A stretch of DNA of 59,394 nucleotides from Beroe ovata (Eukaryota; Ctenophora; Nuda; Beroida; Beroidae), in contig CAMPET010000169.1 in the NCBI GenBank assembly GCA_946803715.1, forward strand, positions 4,301-63,694, given 5' to 3'. Made by a program: the position numbers and the translations under genes. The stretch's first letter is position 1; every line of letters begins with the position of its first letter. Shown piece after piece: positions 24,401 through 36,400 of the stretch. A model generated the notes under the pieces. The model worked only from the letters and a program-made list of their open reading frames with translations. It did not search any database and was not told the origin of the DNA.

Positions 24401-27400
24401 ACCCCCGTTCCAAACCGCCCAACTCTTTCCCCATCCACTCTTCCTCTGGGAAGTACGCTGTGAAGCTCTATTGGATGGGCTGCTGGAGGAAGATAGTGGT
24501 GGATGATCAGATCCCATTTGATGCTGATGGGGTATGCTTGTTGCCACAGTGTGATAATGAGACTGAGCTTTGGTTGCCGATTCTAGCAAAAGCAATCATC
24601 AAAGTAGCTTCACTTGAGTAAGTCAACATTCCAAAACGGACTATATTCATCATCGCAGTCAAACTTTCGTGAATTGATCAGTCGCCCTGTACTGTTTGTA
24701 CCTGCTAATCGCACTAACCAAACACAGTTACGAGAGTGGATATCCAGATCGGGAGGTGTCAGAAGTGTCTGTTATACAAATGTTGACAGGCTGGTTACCG
24801 GAAGTAATAGATGTCAGGTTTGTCACGGTTCCAGAATACCCGTTCGTTCCGTTCATCCTACTCGACCATCGCCAAATCACACAACTGTTTTTCCTAATCA
24901 CATCCGTTTTTCCAGGGATAGAGGGGAGGAAGACATCTGGAACCTGATTGATAGCAGCGTTCCTAAGTGGATGGAGGAGCCCCAGCCATCTGATACGGCC
25001 TCTGGTACCAAGAAGCATAATATGTGTTAAGTCCCTTTTGAGCATTTTTCTTCTTTATTGTGGTCTTGCTTATATTTTCATGCCTTGTACTCTCTCTTAT
25101 CATTGAAAAGAAGCACTTTTTGTTGATGACTGATACACGTCTTGTGATCGTATGAATGTTAGTCATCGCTTATGAGTGATGAGTGTATATTACTAACCCG
25201 GTGACAGTACACTCTGCAGCCCAATCCGTGGCATCAAACACACCGACAGCAAACCCCACTCTCAAAGAACCAGCTCTCATCTTCGGTTGTTACGACATTG
25301 GATTCGACGGTGAACAACCGAAAGGTCAGATTATGTTCGAGGATGAGATATCATTGCCCATGATTTGTGAACAAGTTTAGTCAGTGACTACACGGAACTG
25401 CCTTAACAGGGGTTCCTGAAATAAAGTCTCGAGTTGGGGGAACTAGTTTCAGTGGCTTGCCCCCGCCCATGATATGGCTCACAGAAACACGCCGCACAGC
25501 GATACCACCCCCGAAACCAGCACCATTCTTGGTTGCGGAGCCAGGCACAGAGGTAGTGGACGCATGTTTTACTTTAATGTAGTGATGTTATGCCTTGGTG
25601 AACAAACCATTTATAAGTTAATATGCCTATATTTAAACTGTTAATAGTTTTTGTTTACAGTTGAAACCAACGGAGGCCCTGTTCCAACTAAGGCAACAGA
25701 GACAGCAACGTATAAAGCATGAATTGTTGCTGAAAGANAGCGATATTGTTTACACTTACACACACACGGTGTTGCGGACACTGTGTTCTACTGTGTATAG
25801 GAACTCTGCTGCTGTTTGTTTTTTCGCTATTTTCTGTTACATAAATGCGTATATCTCAGCCGTTTCATGAGCAATCTCGATAAAATTTTCAGGATATTAC
25901 GGGCAATATTAGGCCTACATGATCCCGTTGAGAGCTAACGTTTTTGAGGATCAGAAACGGAAAATCCGCGTTTTTCGAGCTAGGGACTTGAAAATTTTTT
26001 TGCAAAAACTTATTACCGATACCTACCACACCTCCAAATTTCATCTGGAAACTCCAAACAGAAGCTGAGATATGGACGTCTACTTTTGTCCACTTTTTTT
26101 TGACACACCCTGTATGTGTTAAGTCCCTTTTGAGCATCTTTCTTCTTTATTGTAATCTTGCTTATATTTTTATGCCTTGTACTCTCTTATCATTGAAAAG
26201 AAGCACTTTTTATTGATGACTGATACACGTCTTGTGATCGTATGAATGCTAGTCATCGCTGATGAGTGATGAGTGTATATTACTAACCCGGTGACAGTAC
26301 ACTCTGCAGCCCAATCCGTGGCATCAAACACACCGACAGCAAACCCCACTCTCAAAGAACCAGCTCTCATCTTCGGATGTTACGACATTGGATTCGACGG
26401 TGAACAACCGAAAGGTCAGATTATGTTCGAGGATGAGATATCATTGCCCATGATTTGTGAACAAGTTTAGTCAGTGACTACACGGAACTGCCTTAACAGG
26501 GGTTCCTGAAATAAAGTCTCGAGTTGGGGGAACTAGTTTCAGTGGCTTGCCCCCGCCCATGATATGGCTCACAGAAACACGCCGCACAGCGATACCACCC
26601 CCGAAACCAGCACCATTCTTGGTTGCGGAGCCAGGCACAGAGGTAGTGGACGCATGTTTTACTTTAATGTAGTGATGTTATGCCTTGGTGAACAAACCAT
26701 TTATAAGTTAATATGCCTATATTTAAACTGTTAATAGTTTTTGTTTACAGTTGAAACCAACGGAGGCCCTGTTCCAACTAAGGCAACAGAGACAGCAACG
26801 TATAAAGCATGAATTGTTGCTGAAAGAGCTTGCAGCTACTTCTCCCAAACTGATCCACGCTACAAGTGCTTTTCCCAAGTAAGTCATCGAGTTGAATGAA
26901 TTGACCCATTTCATAGTTGATATCGCGGAATTTCGTTTTCAAAGACACCCCATTTTCAGTTTTGAAGATGTATTAGGAGAGTATGTAGCCGATGCGGCAT
27001 CCTCCATTACGCAAGTGAGCAAGGCAACAAAGAGGAAGGACGGTGATAAGAGCAAGGACGCCAGGAAGAAGGAGTCAGCGACCAAAGGTGCGAAGAAGGA
27101 TGGGAGTGAAAAGGACAAAGGGGAGAAAAAGAAGGAAGACAAGAAAAAGGTATTCCTTGGTTTTGTGATATTTGTTGTCAGTTTCTCTTCTGCTAACGGC
27201 AGATTTGAAAAATCTTTACGCCCTCCTTTGACAGAGTACAGATGACAAATCTGAGAAGCCTGACAAAAAGAAAGAGAAGAAAAAGACGCCAGATATGCCC
27301 CAAGACGCTCCAATTGATGACGACATCACAGAACAAGAGGTGAATATGAGATCCCCAGTCTGTAGTCATATATCTTGCCAGAGCTAACCACTCTTGTGAA

Positions 27401-30400
27401 GATCAATCACACATCCCTTCTTCCCACAGGCTGGGGAAGAAGAAGAAGAAGCAAGTGCTGTGGCTCCACTTATCTCATTTTGGATAGACTTCTCTCAGTT
27501 CTTCAAGTCATTCGGCAAAATCCTTGTGTTCCATAGATCTGCCAGCTACACTTGCCATAGATCGGTCTCTGATATGAGGGTAGGCACTTGATCCATTCTT
27601 TGCTAAACTCAAGATTTGATTGTTTTTCCTGCCAACAATGTGATTGGACCAGTTTGAGACGATTGTTGTTTTTCTCCAGAATATCCAGCCATCTTGTATG
27701 ATTGTTCCCGCTGGGGGACGGCGAACTGCAGCTGGACAGACCGGAGCCGTCAGTAGTGCTACTCATCTGCGTGGTATTCCCGCCCCCTCTCCGTTACCGG
27801 CCACTGGGACCATTCCTCAACATAACCACTCACAGATCCAGGGACAGTCGGGAGAAAACCAGCCACCACTCATTATCTGTATCCTTTACCGCTCAACCGT
27901 AACCGTAATTGCCATTTTGCAATGTTGTACCACGCGCGCTGTACTGAAACGGGAGACGCGTTGATAGATTAGAATATGTTCTTCGCGCAATGTACCCGGG
28001 TTGCTTAGTGACTATGTGGTTTTTCAAGCGCGCGCATCGTGGGAAAATAAACGGGTGAAAAGGTAAGCCCTGGCCTTATCGAAATCTTTGGAGCATTGCT
28101 TTCACGCTGTTTCAATTAAACTGTGGGCCGGTTCAGTTGAAATATTCGGTCATAGAAAACTATAAATGCAAGTCAGTGACACTCGACAGGCTATATTTAG
28201 AACACCGAACACAGATAGAAGCTTATTTTATTCTGCACAGTAAAACTTCGTCAGCCGTCATCAGAAATGTACCTTTCCTTCAAATGTGTGTTCGATAACT
28301 CACCAACTGGTATCAGAGTGCGTTATCGATCTGCCACAAATTGGTGTCGGCATTGCATGTTTGATACGTCAAAGACCGGTATAAATGATACGTCAATAAC
28401 GGTTGTCACTGATACGTCACAGACCGTTTTCACCACCGAGTTCATGTAATGAATATCCCTACCTTGGTTTACACTGTCTTCATGTCTCGAACGTGGTTTA
28501 AACAGTCCTCACTATTCCGAGTTCCGACGGAAGCATCCCATTGCTCTCAGTNTTGCTTTCACGCTGTTTCAATTAAACTGTGGGCTGGTCCAGTTGAAAT
28601 ATTCGGTCATAGAAAACTATAAATGCAAGTCATAGACACTGGACAGGCTATATTTAGAACACCGAACACAGATTGAAGCTTATTTTATTCTGTACAGTAA
28701 AGCGTCGTCGGCCGTCATCAGAAATGCACCTTTCCTTCAAATGTGTGTTCGTTAACTCACCAACTGGTATCTGCGTTATCAGAGAGCGTTATCGATCTGC
28801 CACAAATTGGTGTCGGCATTGCATGTTTGATACGTCCAAGACCGGTATTAATGATACGTCAATAACGGTTGTCACTGATACGTCACAGACCCTTGTCACC
28901 AACGCTTGAACACCGAGTTCATGTAATGAATATTCCTACCTTGGTTTACACTGTCTTCATGTCTCGAACGTAGTTGAAGCAGTCCTCCCTATTCCGAGTT
29001 CCGACGGAAGCATCCCATTGCTCTCAGTTATGTGTGTGTGTGTGTGTATGTGTGTGTATGTGTGTATTTGAGCCACCATTCTACCCTCTCATATCACAGT
29101 AACTCACTGAAAGACAGACAGAAACCTTGAACGACTGATGAGCTGTGACCACTGATTACAGAAGATAGTTAGAATATATATCAAGATGTTATTCCTCTAC
29201 AACTAGGCTGGTAAATCTAACATATTGAAGGGGAACTTCTTTGTTGATCGCTGCAGTCATTATGAATTTACCCAGTCACAATTCCCGCCCTCTCTTTACC
29301 TACGAGAACACAATGACTGAAGGTAGTCAGCTGGTTGGTATTCGCAGCTCAATAACCCCGAATAGTCCAGTTAATTTTTCGAAGAAACGTACACTGTAAC
29401 ATTCTGTCGCACTGAATGACTCCGCATTTCTTGAAAATTGCCTTGATTATGCGCCTTAATGGTCGAAAATTACTTAAATTACAAGTTAGATGTCTTCAAC
29501 TCGCCATGTGGTTAAAATGTTTCAATTGTTTAGGGATTCAACTAAGTTACGATATGTAAATCAAGGAATTTTGAACACATTATGCCAGAGGTCTAGCATG
29601 GAGAGGGAGATCTCAATTAGTGTGGGTCATTATACATGTAAAATTGTCCGGAATATATGACTGGGTATGACGGGTTGTTGCGAGTTGAAAGTTACAAATT
29701 CACCTCCATCATCATTCTAGCCGACAGGTTACCAGTATCCATCATCATATAATACCCGTGATGCGGTGTTAGTGAACTGACTGCATTCTCTCCCTCTCTC
29801 TTTCCCAAATCGGGTGGGTATTTTCTGATAATTGATGCCGGACAATAGGAAATGTGGTCAAATTCTGAGCGTGCGTTGATAGATCTCTGTAAACAGGTGT
29901 CTCTCCCACGAGGAGCAATTAAACCGATTTGTGGCGTGATTTGTAGGGAGAAATGGAGAGAGAGAGAGGGGAGGATTCTAATTGTATTCGATACTCTGTA
30001 TCACACTCTCTCCAATACCAGTATATAATACCGGGGGAGTGAAATCATAAAGGAGTGAGGGAGAGAGTGAGGGAGTGAGAGTGAGTGAAGGAGAAGAAGA
30101 AGAGTCATTCAAGAGAGGAATAGGTATCACGAGACAGATCATTCTGCGCTCTATATTATTTACCACCGAGCGTGGAATCTTTTCACTCAGCGGCAGCAGT
30201 GATCGCATCTGGACACACACACACATATATAACAGTGTTCACAACAATACAACCATCCCCTTACCGGTAATTAACCAAATGAGGGCGACCGGGGGAGTTT
30301 GCAATCAGAACAATATGGTTCTCTTGCAACCATTCTCAATATTATATAGATCGCACGGCATGACAGAGTACCTACCCGTTTAACCGCTCCTGGTATTTAT

Positions 30401-33400
30401 GAAGGAGTAAATTATATCTGAGATGCGTTTCGTCATTCTGCATCATAGACATGCCCAAGCTTAGATTATGGGATGTGAGTCAAGTGATAAGAATAGTTGA
30501 GGGAAGCATCATAGTGTATTATAATAGCACATAATCATTATTACAATCTTAAATATCACACAACTTTACAGTTTGGTTTGGTAAGAGAAGTTCTCCAAAT
30601 ATCACAGATATGAGGACTTTAATTCTCTGTGTGGCTGCGCAGATCGACTGCTAAACAGCACACGTTTAAATAAATCAGAAATAAATAATTGGACTAAATA
30701 TTAAACACGAACATTCGTATCTACACATCGCCTATGATTGCTCAGAACCATATCACTTAATCCCATCAACTCTATTTTAAAATCACATGGCAGATGACAT
30801 ACACTTAGGGTTTGAGAACTAAGCCAATCCAAGATTTTGGTGTTGAACTAGCAAATAGCAATTTGGGACTGAAAAACCTGAGATCATGCTCTGTCTGCCT
30901 AGGCAATGAATCGAGACTTATGAAATGGCCAATTTCACGACTGAACCCGGTTTGAAAAATAATAATGGAGAAGAAACATTTATCAATTGCGTGAGACTGG
31001 CCTACTCAAAACTACGGGATTTTGTTTTCCTTAACCAGATCCCAGGTATCGACAGCACTGAAACTATTGAAGTTTTGGTCAGTTTCACATCCCTATCACA
31101 CTGGCACGACGCCCCGGTTATACTGAACCCCCTTCTGGGGCCAGTGTTCACATCAGGAAACAAGCTGGGTTACAGTGCTGTGGAGGTGGTGGAACACAAC
31201 TCAAACCCTGAAGCCGATCACGTGGTGAGTGTCGGGGATCGGGGATGCGGAATGGGAGTGGGACCGGGTTAGGATGAATTGCAGGGGTGGGATGAAATAA
31301 GGGATGGGACTGAGACACTGCTAGGATAGAACAAGGGTAGGGCTGTTTTGCGTTGATTGGTCGGTTTGAGATTTATTGTGGGGTAGTAATTTTAAGCAAT
31401 GTTATCAATAGTATTAGATAAACGACTAGGCCGGGTCGTCCAGTTTTCCAGTGTACTTATTGGAGCTAAAAATAGAACGTAAATAATATAGTGATCAGTT
31501 GTTTGATGAGTACTATAGAACGCTGGTGTACTCTGCTATGCTGACAAGAAAATCGCGTTCAAATAAAAGATGTCCGTCAATTTACAAAGCTATTGCAGAT
31601 CCTAGCTAAATATTTGCAAATATTTGCAAAACGATAACCGACATACAGTTTATTGGCTCATTGCCACAGCATTTGTTATTCCTTAGCAATAGCCTGGCCT
31701 TATTCCAGAACCATATCAGGAAGTCAGCAGTTCTGAACAAAATCTCAATACAATATTTACAAAATAACACAAGTTGGTACTTATTAATCAAAACATGGCC
31801 TCACCCCTACTTTCAGATCATTGTTCCTGGACGTCTCGAGCTGTCAAATTATCAGTGGAGTGAAGTGACAGTCACTCTTGACACTCTCAAGACGATAGAA
31901 ACCACTGCGACCAAGACCTGTCGACTGACACTCCCGGCCGGACTTCATACCCTCCGTCTCAGTGTTGCCGCTCCGTACGCTTGGCACGCCGACTTTGTCA
32001 GCAACACGCCCTTCGTTATCGCCGATACGGAGTCCTTTGTCAGTCACGTCAACAAGGAGAGTCTCAGATGTCAGGTACACTCACACACTATATTTTCTAG
32101 TTTCCTAATTAAGCCAGTGTCCAGACTGCTCTTATTGAAAAGGGCAGTAGAGGGTTACGGCTGCTTCATGTGGCACAGGACTGTTGTAGGGTCTGCTGCA
32201 GGGTGGCTGTAGCTGAGGCTTGCTGATCTGCTTGCTGTCGAGCCGCTTTTAACGCCGCTTCACTACTCATGGTTATTGGTGGCTTGCTCCTGGCTCTCTT
32301 GTTCTGGAACCAGTAGGAGATACTTCTCTCGCTGAGATTCAGTTTACTCGCCAACTGTTTCCTCAGCTCCTTTTTCACGAAGCGGTGTTCCTGGAATGCT
32401 GCTTCCAGTCCCTCTATCTGATCTGGACTGAAATTCTTCCGGGTGTACTTTGGACCTGGTCGTCTGAAATCTTTGAGTGGTATGAAATTGGATGCCTTGT
32501 TTTCCATGACGAACAGATTGCCGTCAGGGGGAGATGAAGTTACTGGAGTTGCCTGTTGCTCCGCCTGTAGAGTTGAGGTTGCTATCTGAAGAGCGAGAGA
32601 GTGGCTGTACTCCTGTAGGAGGATGCTCTGGTTTAGAGTGCTGAGAATGGTATTGGTATCTGGCAGTGACGGCTCACTGCTCCTGTCACGCCCACCGCCA
32701 CGCCCATCGTGGAATGGTGAGAGTGATGTTGTGTGCGTGATCACTGGGCTCAGCTGCCGCACTTGTTGATCCTGAGCACGTTCTTCTTGTTTCATTTTGG
32801 TGGGTGAGCATTTTGGTGTCTTTGTCGGTGAGAGAGAAGGCGGGGTTTGGAGGGGAGGTCGTTGTGGTGAAACCACATTCTGTTCGCTTTTCTCCTGCCC
32901 CACTGCAGTTTGGCACTGTAGCAGTGACAGTATCTGTTCCGAGTACGAGGGATCTGCTTCGCAGATATGAGCCGCCATCCTGATCAGATCCTCTAGTGAT
33001 ATCCTCTGGGGAATAGCAGTGGGAATAGCATTGCTGGCTGGCGCTGTAGCAGTAACCGTGTTCACTGCAGGGGGTGTCTCCGGCTCGGGCGAGTGGAGGT
33101 TGTTGAAATGTTCCACCATTACTGGATCGAGGAGGGGTGGGTCGATCCCCTCAAACGAGGGAACGAGTTTCTCCTCCGTTTCCATTCCGTTGTGACACAA
33201 TGTCGTCATGTTCAACTCGTGCACTACCTATGCAGTATGAAGTAAATAAAGTAAATCGTGTGACAAGAAATGCCGTGCTACTACTACTACTACGAAGTAT
33301 GTACAACTGGTGGTATACAATGATTTAGAAATGGAAGGGGAACTGGAAGAAGAAGAAGTACTGAAAATGCATGATGTCGGCGGCGAGCGCGGCCATGTAA

Positions 33401-36400
33401 AACAACAAAACTATAGATATAGCTGCACCTCTGAGCGCGACCTGGCTCTCAATCATGAGTTACACCGATTGTAGTCTTTTTCCTGTCACAGACTCATAAC
33501 CTCAGTGATTAGACATTCTCTCCAATGGGAGAGCACTGCTCACGGCACGTGACATGGGGAGAGCCAATGGGATGCAGTTACCATGGTAATGAGGTGTATT
33601 CACTGGCAGCAGCTAGCTGGAAGCCAGACTAATTGAAACACAAAAATGACAAGATAAGTGCACGTGTTTTGTCACTCGATCCTATGTAGAGTTTGATTGA
33701 ACGTCCGATGAGGCAGAACGAGTCTGGGGCACGTGACAGAATGCACGTGATGGTTAGCACGTGACTCGGTCTGACAATATATATAGTGAGGGGAAGCTAG
33801 TTGTGTGACTGGTTATAGTGACCGTTTATCTGGGAGTTTCCTCTTCGTTTAGAGGGTTGTTACGTTGTAACAATATAGTGTGTGTGTGTGTGAGTGTGTG
33901 TGTGCCCGTGAGCCTTGGTCTCCTGAATGGAACGCCCGCTTTGATTGGAAGTGAGAGCTCGCACGGAACAATTGAATAATTCAGAAGAGTCTAATTGTAG
34001 TGTATTGTACTTTGACAATACATGATAGCACGGGGCGAGGGAGGGCCAGCACGCATTCAGTGTGTGTTAAACCGGTGATCAGCATGATATCCTAGCCGTA
34101 GTCACCTGACAGCTCCGGTACATATGACATGCCTCAATTTTCAGTGAGGAGCACTGCGCGACCTGCACCTTAAATTGAATTTAGAATCTAAATCAATCAG
34201 AGAATATATTTAGAAAGAAGTTCTCACATACTCATAGCTGTACCTCGTCAGAAATGGAGTTGAGAAATTGGGCCTGCTGCAGCAGCAGTCTTGTATGTGA
34301 ATCAAATAATTTGTCCTGGGTTGCCATAGTTACGGCTGGTCTATATCAGGGTAATTAGCTGATAAACTAGTGATCGATTGTAGGTAATGAGTTAATGACA
34401 GGAAGACCAATGTGGTGAAAGTAATGGAGATAAAGGAATTCCGGAAGACCAATCGTGTTGTACGCGCGCGCGTTACCATGGTGATGAGAGTGAATGATAG
34501 ATTGATGAATGATGATTAGCCAACTGCAGCCACAATGATAGATACACCCGGCTTGGACTGCACTGGCATAGGCCGACCACCCACAGATCATCCAGGAATC
34601 CATTCAATGAGCAAGCCGGATTCCCTCCAGCCAGTACTAGCAGATTTACCCCAAATTGTTCGCAGTAATCAGTGACCGATCAATTGAGACCTCCACTGGA
34701 ATAAATGCCCATCATCTCGACACTATGTCATAGTAACTGCATGTACTGGATCGAGCTCGCTATGCGGAGGGTCACTATGTGCGGGTACTGCACTACTGCA
34801 GCTATATATGAGCCATGAGGGGTAGGGCACTGCAGAGGGGTAGGGTACTGCAGAGGGGTCGGGTACTGCAAAAGTGTAGGGTACTGCAGAGGGGTAGGGT
34901 ATGCAAGCAACTTATGGAACAGTTCCCTCTCACGATGAATTGTTGCAAATATAGAAATATACCCTCCCCCTCCTACATTTGGTCCTCCTTATTGTTATAG
35001 CTGGAGAAACTTCCAAAACATGGCAAATTGCAACATGCAATGGACAGTGTACAGGTTCATAGTAGACCAATGTTATAGAAAGACAATAGATCGGTTGAGA
35101 AAACTTTTCAGCGCATGGTGTAATTTGACATGTGGCGCACAGACTCAATATTATGAATTACCTAGTGGGACTGATGGGATAGGAGGGGCGTTTTGTTCAT
35201 CGGCTGCGTGATCAGTCCAAAATTCCCACAGTTGCATGCCGGAGTCATGACTTGCACTATATTTATCTTTAGTTGGGAACCCTGCTATATGGTAGACGTA
35301 TTGTCCGTTTTTTCTGTAATTTTTCCTTCTCGATCCTCCTCAGACAAGCACATGTAATAGTGGGAAACACAATTATATGATTACCTGTATTTGAAAGGCA
35401 CACAGTTTACTGTCCCACCTCAGGAAGGAGGGCAGATATTATTTAAGTGTATGTGTGTATGTGTGTGTCTGCATGATCATGTCTAGGCACAACTGTCACG
35501 TGATCAACGAGCAGACTTGCAGTGTCATCGACTGAAGACGGAGGAGGAGGGATGTCATTGTGTCTAAAATCCTATAAAATCGACCCTCAGCAGAGAGCGT
35601 AGTTAGACTAATGTTGGTGCCGTTTTAAATAATGGCCGGATAGATAATGGAGAAATATATACGCAAGAGATTATTTCTCTGCCCCCCAGCTCTTCCCCCA
35701 AAAAGTATAGACAGCTGCATCATCATCCATTCTGCTTCACGGGGATAGACTACTCTGTTAATAGCGACCCACAACGTGTACCTTTTGTGAACACAGGCCG
35801 GCTACTCTATAATGTGAAAAAAAACATGCACCACGCGATCAGCTGAGCTGCGACTCAGCACATTTTTCGATTTCGCAACGCAGCTCCGTATAAATCATTC
35901 AGAGGAGGCGGAATAGCTGCAGACGTCAATTCTCTGTCAAGGATCATGGCAATGAGTATTTAATTGCGTATGTACAGAGTAAACTTGATCGACATCATTG
36001 AAGACGAGCTTGTCGATATGTAGTGATGCTAAGAGGTTGGTTTTTGTAAAACAAGAAGGTCATTATATGATCAAATCTGAGTATCAAGTTAATTCACTTT
36101 TCAACATCCCTGAATTCGGAATATGAATAAACCACTGTCTTAAAGTTAAAATTACTGCAAGAGAGGTTTTGTCTCACGATTACCCCCCTCCCCCTTCTCA
36201 CCCCTCAGCGTTAATATAAATTGATAACTTTCTGTAACGAATCCCCTCTTTTTCCAGGCTGCTGCACTGAGGCTTGTCAAGACGGTATCTGAAGGAGTAG
36301 AAAAGTTTGATGATCCCGAAACTCTGTCCAGAATCATTGAGGAAATCGGGTGTGCCGATAGGGACAGAGACATGGACAAGATATTCCCCGATATTACAGT

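Larger units (their letters stand above)
27580..31045. other. Long androglobin intron or unresolved exon region
   Basis: Between exons ending 27579 (phase 0) and starting 31046 (which needs two bases of a split codon) at least one short exon is unresolved. Candidates are a frame from 27732 after CTGCAG (LDRPEPSVVLLIC) and an upstream extension at 30916-31045 (SKLRDFVFLNQIPG). The region also has a tandem duplication, microsatellites and a purine-rich tract at 30050-30110. No nested gene seen. Confidence 0.5.

Noticed and set aside
25183-25380. 65-codon frame MYITNPVTV... as a separate small gene (and its twin at 26273)
   Set aside because: Its first half is intron; the rest is androglobin exon 9, shown by an in-phase acceptor at CTCTGCAG.
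27644-27964. Open frames around 27644-27964 as an androglobin exon
   Set aside because: Three frames are partly open here. Only the frame from 27732 resembles the family, and even that competes with the better match at 31046. Left unresolved rather than annotated.
28267-28909. Two similar short open frames (MYLSFKCVF... and its duplicate)
   Set aside because: They exist because the DNA is duplicated, and their reading is not better conserved than the surrounding bases; indels shift the ends. Not supported as genes.
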